A stretch of DNA of 46,512 bases from Parcubacteria group bacterium (GTDB lineage Bacteria > Patescibacteriota > Minisyncoccia > Phycocordibacterales > Phycocordibacteraceae), in the NCBI GenBank assembly GCA_028286825.1, contig JAQBQV010000005.1:1-46512 (forward strand), in the 5' to 3' direction. The notes under the pieces are model-generated. The model saw nothing but the letters and a program-made list of their open reading frames with translations, did not search any database and was not told the DNA's origin. The position numbers and the translations under genes are program-made. Below are positions 14,104 through 21,961 of this stretch, in pieces; position 1 is the first letter of the stretch, and every line of letters starts with the position of its first letter.

Positions 14104-14577
14104 ATGAACTCCCCCGACACATTCTCGCAAGACATAGTCCGAAAGATCGAGGCGCGAGGCGTTGTGCCTAAGCCGCGCTGGTATTTTCTCGCGAGTCGCA
14201 GTGCATTGTGGTTCTTGGCCATCGGCTCGGTCGTGATCGGCGCAATCGCGTTTGCCATTGCGGATTTTGTCTTCCTAGACAATGACGGCATTTCGAAACT
14301 TCAAGGCTCATCTATCCAAGATGTTGCGGAAGCTATCCCTTTCGTATGGCTTGCTGGGCTTGCTCTGTTTACGGTAAGTGCATACTACGCTTTTAGACAC
14401 ACTCGCGGTGGCTACAAATATCGGACGGCGACCATTGTCTTTGTAATGGTGCTTCTCAGTATTGGGCTCGGGCTTATTTTGAACGCTTATGACTTTGGTC
14501 AACATATCCACGCATTCATTCTCCACATCACTTCACCAGGTGCTGCATTACCAACTGGAAGCGAAGGCATGGACTAG
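14104..14577 (+). CDS. Membrane protein downstream of ECF sigma, candidate anti-sigma factor
   Basis: A 157-residue protein with three predicted helices (about 37-58, 76-98 and 106-128) and a short cytoplasmic N-terminus (MNSPDTFSQDIVRKIEARGVVPKPRWYF split before the first helix). It starts 1 nt after the sigma stop, so translational coupling is likely. Anti-sigma factors of ECF pairs usually have a cytoplasmic N-terminal domain and a membrane helix; here that domain is only about 30 residues and lacks the zinc HxxxCxxC motif, so the role rests on position. Confidence 0.65.
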   Translation: MNSPDTFSQDIVRKIEARGVVPKPRWYFLASRSALWFLAIGSVVIGAIAFAIADFVFLDNDGISKLQGSSIQDVAEAIPFVWLAGLALFTVSAYYAFRHTRGGYKYRTATIVFVMVLLSIGLGLILNAYDFGQHIHAFILHITSPGAALPTGSEGMD

Positions 14578-14654
14578 CATTGTACGAAATGTGGGGCGAG
14601 ACGCGTATATATAGGTGGAGGGCGAATATTACTCGAACTTAACTTATTTACGCA

Positions 14655-14996
14655 ATGTTTTCAACCAAAAAATATATCCCCATTTTAGCAGCCTTCATAA
14701 TCGGAGTGACAGGAGCGGTGGGGTATGGGGTTCACGCACAGAGCGTAAGCCAAGCCCCAAATGTTCAGTCTGACTCAGCTATGGCAGACCAAGTTTCGGA
14801 CGGTGATGGAGAGACCGCCGACGATGCAAAGGGTGCTACACAACTGCAGACAGACGTACAAGACCCGAAACAACTTGATGGAGAGACTGAAGACGACGCA
14901 GGTGCTATTACAGAGGCTGCTAGCGGCTCACAGGAAGTTGAAAGTGGTCAGGATGACACCGATTCCGACTCAGGAGAAGTGGATAGCGGCAACTAA
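14655..14996 (+). CDS. Secreted acidic protein
   Basis: A 113-residue protein with a signal peptide (KKYIPILAAFIIGVTGAVGYG, possible cleavage after VHAQ at about 29) and a mature part that is almost entirely low-complexity Asp/Glu/Ser/Gly/Gln. Two near-repeats, DGETADDAKGATQLQ and DGETEDDAGAITEA, lie about 30 residues apart. The acidic composition suggests cation binding or simply solubility outside the cell. Probably in the sigma factor unit; closed by the terminator at 15004. Confidence 0.65.
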   Translation: MFSTKKYIPILAAFIIGVTGAVGYGVHAQSVSQAPNVQSDSAMADQVSDGDGETADDAKGATQLQTDVQDPKQLDGETEDDAGAITEAASGSQEVESGQDDTDSDSGEVDSGN

Positions 14997-15003
14997 CAAT
15001 AGC

Positions 15004-15042
15004 AAACTCGCCGAGCGCTTATGCGACTCGGCGAGTTTCTGT
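15004..15042 (+). terminator. Rho-independent terminator
   Basis: Perfect 12-bp stem AAACTCGCCGAG (15004-15015) with 15027-15038, 11-nt loop, then CTGTGAATTTTAT. Ends the ECF sigma unit. Confidence 0.85.
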
Positions 15043-15073
15043 GAATTTTATACATTCATGTATTATATCTAAC

Positions 15074-15913
15074 ATGTCTATCTCAACTGCTGACTGGAAG
15101 AATGTCCTTAACAAAGTGCCAGAGGTTACTTTGTACTTCTGGATTATTAAAGTCCTCTGCACCACCGTCGGTGAGACAGCCGCTGACTATCTCAATACAA
15201 CTTTAAATTTAGGCCTCAATGGGACGTCGCTTGTAATGAGTGTTCTTCTTATCATTGTTCTCTTCTTTCAATTCAAATCTAAAAAGTATATCCCGTCGAT
15301 CTACTGGCTTTCTGTGGTTCTTATTAGTGTGGTCGGTACGCTTATCACCGACAATCTGACTGATAATCTCGGCATATCACTTCAGACAACGACTATAGTA
15401 TTTGCTCTCATGCTCGCTGCCGTATTCGGCGTTTGGTATGCGGTTGAAAAGACACTTTCGATGCATTCGATTGTTACCTTGCGTCGTGAGGCCTTCTACT
15501 GGCTCGCTATTTTATTCACCTTTGCTCTAGGAACTGCAGCAGGAGATCTTACCGCTGAGCAATTTGGCCTCGGATATCTCACTTCACTGCTTATCTTCGC
15601 CGGCCTCATCATGCTCGTGACAGCAGGGCATTACCTGGCGAAGAAAGTCTTAGTCACTGAACATAAAAACGCATTACGAAACGCCGTTCTCGCGTTCTGG
15701 CTCGCTTACATCTTGACTCGTCCACTTGGTGCCTCTATTGGCGATTATCTCTCTCAAGACCAAAGCAGCGGTGGCCTCAGTCTCGGCACTACCGTTACGA
15801 GTCTCATCTTCCTCGGCGCCATTCTTGCCCTCGTTATCTACCTCACGCTTACGAGAAAGGATCAAACACCTACCTCGTTGCTTGAGGCCGATCTTGCTGA
15901 AGAACCTATTTAG
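15074..15913 (+). CDS. Polytopic membrane protein, COG4705-like
   Basis: A 279-residue integral membrane protein with about eight helices. The segment KVPEVTLYFWIIKVLCTTVGETAADYLN (about 10-37, quoted here in two parts: KVPEVTLYFWIIK and TTVGETAADYLN) and later repeats with GTLITDNLTDNLG, GTAAGDLTAEQFGLG and RPLGASIGDYLS show four internal copies of a helix pair with a conserved G-x-x-x-x-D, characteristic of the COG4705 family. Function of the family is not established to my knowledge. ATG 15074 is chosen over 15041 because the latter overlaps the terminator tail. Confidence 0.8.
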   Translation: MSISTADWKNVLNKVPEVTLYFWIIKVLCTTVGETAADYLNTTLNLGLNGTSLVMSVLLIIVLFFQFKSKKYIPSIYWLSVVLISVVGTLITDNLTDNLGISLQTTTIVFALMLAAVFGVWYAVEKTLSMHSIVTLRREAFYWLAILFTFALGTAAGDLTAEQFGLGYLTSLLIFAGLIMLVTAGHYLAKKVLVTEHKNALRNAVLAFWLAYILTRPLGASIGDYLSQDQSSGGLSLGTTVTSLIFLGAILALVIYLTLTRKDQTPTSLLEADLAEEPI

Positions 15914-15989
15914 GACTCGAACCAGCTTCTATACAACGGCTATCTATATTCTAGGCCTCAGTACTAGGCCTGGTGACATTCCTAGAGCA
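15914..15989 (+). repeat. Dispersed non-coding element type 2, copy B
   Basis: Second copy of the element at 11293-11368; begins at the first base after a stop codon (15913), as array repeats do. It has a tandem motif CTAGGCCT at 15951 and 15965. No type 1 partner follows it. About 60 bp downstream, 16050-16070 has a partial match (GACGGCCAGCC) to the array repeat tail. Confidence 0.72.
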
Positions 15990-16104
15990 GCGGCAAATAA
16001 TTTGTGCGAAAGGACTAAAGTTACATGTATACGCAAACTCGGCACAAAGCTCCGTAGTGACGGCCAGCCACGTAACAACTGGGTTTGATATACTGCGGAA
16101 GCAT

Positions 16105-16446
16105 ATGGGCATTCGCGTTGAATTCAATCCTGACTTGGCTCTGAGGAATTTCGAGGAATATACAGCTGGTCGTAGGCAAATGGAGGAGTGTCTTCCTGAG
16201 GTCTTGGAGGCTGGGAGGGTTTACGATTTTTTAAAGAAAGAACAGCGCCTGTATTGGCTTCTTGGCGAACTTCCCTTAGTTGAAACGAAAGGGGATCAAA
16301 AGCTTTCGTTGCCGCTTGCGAGTGTGGTGATCGTCGAAGTAACACATACGCTCGTGATTGGAGAAGTTTGGACGAAAGGGAAATATAAGGTAGTTGAAGT
16401 CTTTGCCGGTTCCAAAGTTCACTTTAATGGTTTTGTAAAAGTGTAA
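16105..16446 (+). CDS. Hypothetical protein
   Basis: A 113-residue soluble protein: a helical first half (FEEYTAGRRQMEECLPEVLEAGRVYDFLKKEQ) and a beta-rich second half (ASVVIVEVTHTLVIGEVWTKGKYKVVEVF). No family recognised. TATACT lies 10 nt upstream of ATG 16105; the frame is open further upstream to 15973, but that part covers the repeat remnants and is unlikely to be coding. Followed within 10 nt by the 2H phosphoesterase gene. Confidence 0.55.
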   Translation: MGIRVEFNPDLALRNFEEYTAGRRQMEECLPEVLEAGRVYDFLKKEQRLYWLLGELPLVETKGDQKLSLPLASVVIVEVTHTLVIGEVWTKGKYKVVEVFAGSKVHFNGFVKV

Positions 16447-16456
16447 AATGGACATC

Positions 16457-16909
16457 ATGCGCAAATTTGTCATTGTTAGTTTGCTAACTAAAGATTGTCC
16501 AACAACTTTCCAAAAGACTGATTGGCCGCTCCATCTGACACTCGCCAGACCTTTTTTGAGTCCAGACTCGAACGAGGAGCTCATTCAAAAAGTCACATTG
16601 GCTTGCGCTAATCAAACGCCTCTAGTAACTCGCGGAGTATCGAGGGCGCTATTTGATCGTTATCAAAGAAAGATTGCTGCTACTGAGGTTGAGCACACTC
16701 CTGAGCTCCTACGACTACATACTCAAATCAGAGACGCGATCGGACCGGTGCAAGCGGTTGGAGAGTCTTATGACACCTTTAGACCTCATGTCAGCGATCA
16801 GGCCGCTGAAGCAATTGAAGTCGGACAAATCATCACACTTGATTCAGTTTCACTTGTCGAGATGGATGGGAATAATCGATATGTTTTTCATATCGCTGAC
16901 CTGAAATAA
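16457..16909 (+). CDS. 2H phosphoesterase superfamily protein (2'-5' RNA ligase-like)
   Basis: A 150-residue protein with the two-histidine signature: HLTLAR (H-x-T, about 26-31) and RPHVSDQ (H-x-S, about 113-119). 2H enzymes (LigT/ThpR, CPDase) hydrolyse 2',3'-cyclic or 2'-5' phosphodiesters in RNA processing. The spacing between the two motifs (about 87 residues) is normal. ATG 16457 is preferred because TAAAAT lies 7 nt upstream; ATG 16448 is an in-frame alternative adding three residues. Confidence 0.8.
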   Translation: MRKFVIVSLLTKDCPTTFQKTDWPLHLTLARPFLSPDSNEELIQKVTLACANQTPLVTRGVSRALFDRYQRKIAATEVEHTPELLRLHTQIRDAIGPVQAVGESYDTFRPHVSDQAAEAIEVGQIITLDSVSLVEMDGNNRYVFHIADLK

Positions 16910-16929
16910 AACCTGATATAATCGAAACC

Positions 16930-17082
16930 ATGAATAATAATGAAATGGGAGGTCATTCAGAAATAGAAGACTTGGAGAAGACAGTACATGCTGCTGGCTA
17001 CGCGACGGCTGACCAGACAGAAATGGAACCACAATCAGACGTAGTGGTTACTGAAGAAGAGGGTGAAGAGGGCGCAGTGTAA
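16930..17082 (+). CDS. Acidic miniprotein 1 (50 residues)
   Basis: Starts MNNNEMGGHSEIEDLEKTVH and ends EEEGEEGAV. No membrane segment or known domain. TATAAT sits 7 nt before the ATG and a terminator follows, so it is a complete monocistronic unit. It resembles the 44-residue protein at 17234 in acidity (both end in Glu-rich, small-residue tails after T-E-V/M-E-P), and the two have nearly identical terminators. Confidence 0.6.
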   Translation: MNNNEMGGHSEIEDLEKTVHAAGYATADQTEMEPQSDVVVTEEEGEEGAV

Positions 17083-17096
17083 TTATCAAACTCAAC

Positions 17097-17126
17097 AAAA
17101 GCCGCCCAAAGCGGCTTTTGTTATTT
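17097..17126 (+). terminator. Terminator of acidic miniprotein 1
   Basis: AAAAGCCGC, CCAAA loop, GCGGCTTTT, then GTTATTT. Stem identical to the one at 17383. Confidence 0.9.
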
Positions 17127-17233
17127 CTGAACGAATGCCGTCATGCCTATCCTCCATAGACATTAGAATGCTGACGCTAACGTACCATTCAGAAAAGTAG
17201 GTGCAAAACCGAATGCCTGTTATACTCCAGCTT

Positions 17234-17368
17234 ATGGATACAAATGATACAGAAGTAAAGGTAGAAGTTACTGAGGGCGAAGTCCCTGAGTCGGGTGCCG
17301 CAGTAGAGACAGAAGTGGAGCCAGCTGCAGACGCAGTTGTAGAGACAGAAGAAGCGGAGACCGTTTAA
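17234..17368 (+). CDS. Acidic miniprotein 2 (44 residues)
   Basis: Starts MDTNDTEVKVEVTEGEVPES with a run of V-E-T-E-V-E-P-A-A type repeats after it; net charge strongly negative, predicted disordered. TATACT lies 7 nt upstream of the ATG and a terminator follows. Likely a paralogue or duplicate of the preceding unit; function unknown. Confidence 0.6.
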   Translation: MDTNDTEVKVEVTEGEVPESGAAVETEVEPAADAVVETEEAETV

Positions 17369-17382
17369 TAACCCGAATCGAC

Positions 17383-17413
17383 AAAAGCCGCCTAAAAGCG
17401 GCTTTTGTTATTT
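17383..17413 (+). terminator. Terminator of acidic miniprotein 2
   Basis: AAAAGCCGC, CTAAAA loop, GCGGCTTTT, then GTTATTTATG. The 119 bp from here to the next gene at 17533 hold only probable promoter sequence. Confidence 0.9.
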
Positions 17414-17532
17414 ATGAAAGAATGTCACCTGCAGTTCGTCTGAGCTTGTAGGGAAGAAGAGTATATACTTAGCTGTATAGTGCGTGCTCCGCACACTTAC
17501 AAGCTCATGATTCCTTATCTTTATATCTATTT

Positions 17533-17826
17533 ATGTCATCAAACACCAAGGTCGGCTTAACGCTCGTAGTAGCGATCGTGCTTATCGGCATCGCGGCCTA
17601 CGTCTATACGCCTCAGGAGAGTGCGATTGATTCAGAGCTCGGTAACTCGGCGGAACAAACGACAACTACTACGACAACTACAACTGGGTCTAACGCGACA
17701 CCCTCAGATACAACCGACTCGGCTCTCCTTAAAGACTCAGCGGCGATTGATGCACAAATGTCTGCTCTCGATAAAGACAATACCAGTATGGCCCAAAGTG
17801 ATCAGGCAGTTACTCAGTCTTACTAA
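17533..17826 (+). CDS. Membrane-anchored Thr/Ser-rich small protein
   Basis: A 97-residue protein: one N-terminal helix (about 7-24, GLTLVVAIVLIGIAAYVY), then an exported tail with a run of nine threonines (about 43-51) and Ser/Asp/Gln-rich sequence. It resembles short surface-exposed stalk proteins. The next gene begins 18 nt after its stop, so the two are probably cotranscribed. Confidence 0.6.
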   Translation: MSSNTKVGLTLVVAIVLIGIAAYVYTPQESAIDSELGNSAEQTTTTTTTTTGSNATPSDTTDSALLKDSAAIDAQMSALDKDNTSMAQSDQAVTQSY

Positions 17827-17843
17827 TCTATTTTTACATTCCT

Positions 17844-18662
17844 ATGAAACGAATCATTTTGAGTCTCGTCGCGCTTATGGTTACTGTTTCAGTTGTGCCC
17901 CTCCCGGCTCTTGCTGAGACAAGCGATACGATAGCTGTTACTGGAGGACTCCGCGTGGGTAGTTCGAGCGCCAAGATTGGCGTAAAAGCATCAACTACCA
18001 TTGATATCACTCGCGCTAAGAGTCGTGCCGACGAAGAAATCAGTCGCCGAATCAAGAACCTGAGCGATCTTTCAGTTCGCATTAGTGAGATGAAGCGACT
18101 CACTGCCGAACAGAAAGCTAGTCTCTCTGCTTCGATCTCGGCACAGATAAGCGCCCTCACGACACTCAAGTCACAAATCGACGCAGAGACCGTACTTGAA
18201 ATCTTGAAAACGGAGATTCAGTCGATCTCCAGAGAATATCGGATCTATATGCTCGTCATGCCTCAGATCCATATTGCAGCTGCAGCTGATCGCATTCTGA
18301 CAGTAACGAGTGTTGGTGGGAATCTTGATACGCTTGCAACAAAGATAGAGGCGCGTTTAAACGCGACGACCACAGCAAGCACGAATGACCTCAAAGCGCT
18401 CGACACGGAGCTTCGTGCGAAAATGACTGAGGCTAAGTCGCTCGCACAGGCTGCCGTGACGGAAACAATACTGCTCAAGCCTGATAATGGTGATGCAAGC
18501 GTACAAGCCTCAAATAAGGTAGCGCTCGATGATGCGCGTGAAAAAATAAAGAATGCTACGACGGCTCTTAAGACAGCCGTTGCTGATCTTCATAAACTGA
18601 TGGCAGCGCTAAAGCTAAAGGGTTCTAGTGAACTCCACGCCTCGTCGACTGGTTCCCACTAA
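17844..18662 (+). CDS. Secreted helical (coiled-coil) protein
   Basis: A 272-residue protein with a signal peptide (MKRIILSLVALMVTVSVVPLPALA, probable cleavage after ALA at 24) and a mature part made almost wholly of charged and alanine-rich helices with heptad-like spacing. No catalytic motif. Probably an envelope structural or adhesin-like protein. Followed by the terminator at 18684. Confidence 0.65.
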   Translation: MKRIILSLVALMVTVSVVPLPALAETSDTIAVTGGLRVGSSSAKIGVKASTTIDITRAKSRADEEISRRIKNLSDLSVRISEMKRLTAEQKASLSASISAQISALTTLKSQIDAETVLEILKTEIQSISREYRIYMLVMPQIHIAAAADRILTVTSVGGNLDTLATKIEARLNATTTASTNDLKALDTELRAKMTEAKSLAQAAVTETILLKPDNGDASVQASNKVALDDAREKIKNATTALKTAVADLHKLMAALKLKGSSELHASSTGSH

Positions 18663-18683
18663 AAACCTATATCTTTATAGGGC

Positions 18684-18711
18684 AACCCGGCGCCTTTGGC
18701 GCCGGGTTTTG
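18684..18711 (+). terminator. Rho-independent terminator
   Basis: AACCCGGCGCC, TTT loop, GGCGCCGGGTT and TTG. Very GC-rich stem, nearly symmetric, so it may act on both strands. Confidence 0.88.
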
Positions 18712-18733
18712 CGTTCGGCGGTATACTAATCTC

Positions 18734-18973
18734 ATGCCTTACTTTGTCTACATTCTCGAATGCGACGACAGTTCTCTCTATACGGGGATTACGACCGATA
18801 TCGACCGTCGGTTTACTGAGCACAAGAGCGGCGTGGGTGGGCACTTCACTCGCTCAAGAGGTGTGAAGCGCGTTGTATATACCGAAGAGCTACCCGACCG
18901 TAGCTCAGCGCTTAAGCGTGAGGCATCGATCAAAAAGCTTACGCGGGCTGCGAAATTAGCTCTCATTTCTTAG
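18734..18973 (+). CDS. GIY-YIG nuclease superfamily protein (YhbQ/UPF0213-like)
   Basis: A 79-residue single-domain protein. FVYILECDDSSLYTGITTDIDRRFTEH covers the GIY-YIG core (Y at 5, the YTG at about 16-18 and the R at about 25, quoted positions only), GGHFTRSR follows, and a Glu near 62 completes the usual set. Stand-alone proteins of this size are the YhbQ/UPF0213 group, DNA structure-specific or cleaving in the few studied cases. TATACT lies 6 nt upstream of the ATG. Confidence 0.88.
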   Translation: MPYFVYILECDDSSLYTGITTDIDRRFTEHKSGVGGHFTRSRGVKRVVYTEELPDRSSALKREASIKKLTRAAKLALIS

Positions 18974-19051
18974 TTACTTTAGAAGAGGCGCGGATCAGTT
19001 GCTTGCTAGTCGTTTTTTTACAGAACTGCCAGATGATACACTGTACGCACT

Positions 19052-20113
19052 ATGGCTCTTGCTAAACGTTTAGGGATTATTGGTGGAGCAACAGTCCTCG
19101 TTGTTGGCACTATTCTTCTCTTCTCCAACTTCTTCCCGACGGAATATCGCTCAGCACTCGCTGATGTTGCAGAAAAGATGATTCCACTCCCAAGTCTTGA
19201 TAGGGCAGACTACGATGCGCGCATGCTTCGGCTTGCTCATGTAAGCTCAACTACCGCAACGTCGACTAGGAGTATTGCGTCGACGACGCTGCGGAAGTGG
19301 CCGGTGCACAGCGTGTATCCAGATGCTGGCGCGATTCTTCCCTTTAAGCGCATCGTTGCCTATTACGGCAATTTTTATTCACGAGGTATGGGAGTGCTCG
19401 GCGAATATCCAACTGATCAGATGCTTGCGATGCTCGACACTGAAGTGAAGAAATGGACGGCGGCAGATCCAGGGACACCGGTTGTGCCGGCGATTCACTA
19501 TATCGCCGTGGTTGCTCAGGGCACCGCAGGGAGAGAGGGTAAATGGATTCTTCGCATGCCCGACGATCAGATCGATCACGCAATCGATCTGGCAGCGCGG
19601 ATCGGTGGCATCGTGATTTTGGATGTGCAGGTCGGGCAGAGCACGGTTCAGCACGAGATCCCTCTTCTGGAGAAATATTTAAAAATGCCGAACGTGCATC
19701 TTGGTCTCGATCCAGAATTCTCAATGAAAAACGGTGAACCACCTGGCTCGGTTATAGGCACCATGGACGCGAGCGATATTAACTTTACGGCACAATACCT
19801 AGCTAAACTTGTAACTGAGAACAAGCTTCCACCCAAAGTGCTCATTGTGCATCGCTTCACCGGAGACATGCTTACCAACTACAAGCAGATTCAACCGCTT
19901 CCACAGGTCCAAATTGTCGTCGATATGGACGGATACGGCTCGAAAGCAAAGAAGATTGGCACCTATACCCGGGTAGTGGCTCCACAGCCCGTTCAATTTA
20001 CGGGAGTAAAGCTTTTTTATAAAAACGATACTCGACCACCTGCAGATGGTCTCCTCTCCCCAAGTCAGTTACTCAACCTCACTCCGGCGCCGAGCTACAT
20101 TCAGTATCAATAA
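19052..20113 (+). CDS. Secreted or anchored protein with glycoside-hydrolase-like TIM barrel
   Basis: A 353-residue protein with one N-terminal helix (about 7-25) and a Thr/Ser-rich linker, then a barrel-like domain from about 95: IVAYYGNFYSRGMGVLGEYP, a helix-strand series including IGGIVILDVQVGQS, and NVHLGLDPEFSM, the acidic strand end that in TIM-barrel hydrolases holds catalytic carboxylates. VLIVHRFTGDML and IVVDMDGYG are further strands. This layout recurs in extracellular proteins of unknown activity; I infer a hydrolase-like fold and do not claim a substrate. TACACT lies 9 nt upstream. Confidence 0.6.
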   Translation: MALAKRLGIIGGATVLVVGTILLFSNFFPTEYRSALADVAEKMIPLPSLDRADYDARMLRLAHVSSTTATSTRSIASTTLRKWPVHSVYPDAGAILPFKRIVAYYGNFYSRGMGVLGEYPTDQMLAMLDTEVKKWTAADPGTPVVPAIHYIAVVAQGTAGREGKWILRMPDDQIDHAIDLAARIGGIVILDVQVGQSTVQHEIPLLEKYLKMPNVHLGLDPEFSMKNGEPPGSVIGTMDASDINFTAQYLAKLVTENKLPPKVLIVHRFTGDMLTNYKQIQPLPQVQIVVDMDGYGSKAKKIGTYTRVVAPQPVQFTGVKLFYKNDTRPPADGLLSPSQLLNLTPAPSYIQYQ

Positions 20114-20114
20114 A

Positions 20115-20142
20115 AGAGCCCCGATTTCGGGGCTCTAGTGTT
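20115..20142 (+). terminator. Terminator between convergent genes
   Basis: AGAGCCCCG, ATTT loop, CGGGGCTCT. T-tracts are weak on the plus side (TTCTTATTTT) and the minus side has TTTTATTG, so it may serve both the barrel protein and the minus-strand gene ending at 20161. Confidence 0.75.
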
Positions 20143-20160
20143 CTTATTTTGTGCGTCATC

Positions 20161-20568
20161 TCAGAATCGCCATCGATACGCGAGCATCGGGACGCGCGCG
20201 CCGGTGAAGCTGTTGTTTGCGAATGACACATACAGGCTATTTGTATCATCGACATGGTATTCAAATCCGGCACCGCGAATGAATTCGATCTCGCGGACTT
20301 GGCCGAAACCGACTTGTTCGGAGAACATGAGCATTCGCGTCGCCCTGTTCCAGGTTGCCGAGTAGCCGGAGTTTGCGATAAGCACGTGCACGCGACTCGC
20401 CGATGTCGGAGTGCTCGCACTTTTTGGTATTTCCGAGATAAACCCCTTGACGGGGCTGTAGTGAATCCTCAGACTTGTTGGCGGAAATGCAGAATCGACA
20501 TCACGATTGTCTGCGAGTGCCGAAGCGGAGAGGAGGAAAGAGAGAAGAACAAGAACAAGGTAAGGCAT
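20161..20568 (-). CDS. Secreted protein of unknown function
   Basis: A 135-residue protein with a clear signal peptide (MPYLVLVLLSFLLSASALA, probable cleavage after ALA at 19). The mature part is beta-rich with RVHVLIANSGYSATWN and ends ARVPMLAYRWRF; a C-terminal aromatic residue after alternating hydrophobic strands recalls small beta-barrel or lipocalin-like proteins, but this is only a compositional impression. An AAGGA Shine-Dalgarno lies 5 nt before the start. Opposite strand to its neighbours on the left. Confidence 0.6.
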   Translation of the reverse strand: MPYLVLVLLSFLLSASALADNRDVDSAFPPTSLRIHYSPVKGFISEIPKSASTPTSASRVHVLIANSGYSATWNRATRMLMFSEQVGFGQVREIEFIRGAGFEYHVDDTNSLYVSFANNSFTGARVPMLAYRWRF

Positions 20569-20657
20569 ATAATTCCTTCGCTGTTTTGGAACAGGTGACC
20601 AAAAGGGAATATAGCACCCCGGTTACAAAAGTCTACGACCGCGCATTAGCACGGCCG

Positions 20658-21131
20658 TTACTCTTCAGCGAACGGAAAGAACTCAATATGGTCAAAGTCC
20701 TTGGCTCGATCTTTGTAATACACATTCGCTCTGAACTTATCGCCTCGTGCAGCTCTCGGCAGCCAGTGACGATCTGACTCATACGTCCGCTCAAATGTGG
20801 AGTCATTGATAGGGTACCAGCCGGGAATCATGTCAGCGGTTTCGTGAAGCTCACCTGACAAAAAAGCTGCGCGATAGGTGTGTACACGAAAATCGATCTC
20901 GTCTTCGGCATAGAAGTCGATAATCGCGACGAGTTCAAGAGACGATGGATCAAGCTCGATCTCCAGCTCTTCTCTTGTCTCACGGATAAGGCATTCCGCC
21001 AGAGTCTCACCGAGCTCCAGTTTGCCGCCGGGACCAGAGAGCACTCCGGTACCGATCTCACCCCGCTTCTTTTCGCCTAGAAGCAGTTCATTTTTATCGT
21101 TTGTAATAATACCAAGTGTGGCTATTTTCAT
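20658..21131 (-). CDS. Nudix hydrolase (MutT/MTH1-like)
   Basis: A 157-residue protein with a complete Nudix box, GGKLELGETLAECLIRETREELEIEL read in pieces: GGKLELGE (about 36-43) and RETREELEI (about 50-58), matching Gx5Ex7REUxEE. Nudix enzymes cleave nucleoside diphosphates linked to another group; the WYPINDSTF and HWLPRAARG parts and the overall plan resemble MTH1-type 8-oxo-purine triphosphatases. Shine-Dalgarno GGGAG upstream. Divergent from the DsbA-like gene, with only 50 bp between the starts. Confidence 0.88.
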   Translation of the reverse strand: MKIATLGIITNDKNELLLGEKKRGEIGTGVLSGPGGKLELGETLAECLIRETREELEIELDPSSLELVAIIDFYAEDEIDFRVHTYRAAFLSGELHETADMIPGWYPINDSTFERTYESDRHWLPRAARGDKFRANVYYKDRAKDFDHIEFFPFAEE

Positions 21132-21181
21132 ACATTCTTCTCCCGTTGTGGTTTACATCAGTATGGTATCATTTCCTCCAT

Positions 21182-21904
21182 ATGAACAATACCGATACAA
21201 ATAAGTATTTTTTACCAGCGGCCGTCATTGTGGCCGGGCTTTTTATTGGAGGCGCAGTGCTTTGGAATGGTTCGCACGGATCTACCGCGACCGGTAACAC
21301 GGGAGCTGCTGCTCCTGAAGTTGATATTAAAAAGGTGAAGATGGATGGTAATCCGTACCTCGGTAAAGCTGACGCTCCCGTCACGATTGCTTTCTGGAGC
21401 GACTTCCAGTGCCCTTACTGCAAAGCCTTCGAGACAGGTGGCGTAGAGGGAATCACCACCCCAGCCGCGCTTCCTGAGATCATCAAGAATTATGTTGATC
21501 AGGGTAAGGTCAAAGTTGTCTTTATGGACTTTACGTTCCTTGGACAGGATTCAATAGCAGCAGCGCTGTATGGCCGCTCAGTATGGAAACTCTATCCGAA
21601 CCAGTATTTTGCGTGGCGCACCGCAATGTACACGGCGCAAGATGCTGAAGGTGACCAGGGCTTCGGCGACACCGCTTCGATCGATAAGCTGAACGCAACG
21701 ATACCAGGACTCGATGCCGCTAAAATCGCCGCTGATGTGAAGGCGAACACAGCAGCATACCAGGCAATGGTTGATTCTGATCGCGCTGAGGCAGGCAAGG
21801 CAGGCGTGAGTGCAACGCCGTCCTTCGTGCTTGGTAAGCAGGTAATCGCAGGGGCGTATCCATACGCCACCTTCCAAGCAGCGATCGACTCGCTCTTAAA
21901 GTAA
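21182..21904 (+). CDS. DsbA-like thiol-disulfide oxidoreductase (Thioredoxin_4 family)
   Basis: A 240-residue exported protein with one N-terminal helix (about 9-27) and a thioredoxin-fold domain with inserted helices. The active site is FWSDFQCPYCKAFE (CPYC at about 79-82) and the cis-proline loop is SATPSFVLG (about 210-218). Family members introduce or isomerise disulfides in exported proteins. ATG 21182 is chosen as the membrane anchor follows directly; TATCAT lies 9 nt upstream. Followed by a perfect terminator. Confidence 0.9.
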   Translation: MNNTDTNKYFLPAAVIVAGLFIGGAVLWNGSHGSTATGNTGAAAPEVDIKKVKMDGNPYLGKADAPVTIAFWSDFQCPYCKAFETGGVEGITTPAALPEIIKNYVDQGKVKVVFMDFTFLGQDSIAAALYGRSVWKLYPNQYFAWRTAMYTAQDAEGDQGFGDTASIDKLNATIPGLDAAKIAADVKANTAAYQAMVDSDRAEAGKAGVSATPSFVLGKQVIAGAYPYATFQAAIDSLLK

Positions 21905-21915
21905 GTTAATAGTAA

Positions 21916-21950
21916 AGCAAAACGCCCCGCTATAGGAGGGGCGTTTTGCT
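21916..21950 (+). terminator. Rho-independent terminator overlapping the next promoter
   Basis: A perfect 13-bp stem (AGCAAAACGCCCC with 21938-21950) whose last T (21950) is also the first base of the TATTAT box used by the VOC gene at 21962. Terminator and next promoter are thus fused. Confidence 0.92.
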
Positions 21951-21961
21951 ATTATAGGGGT

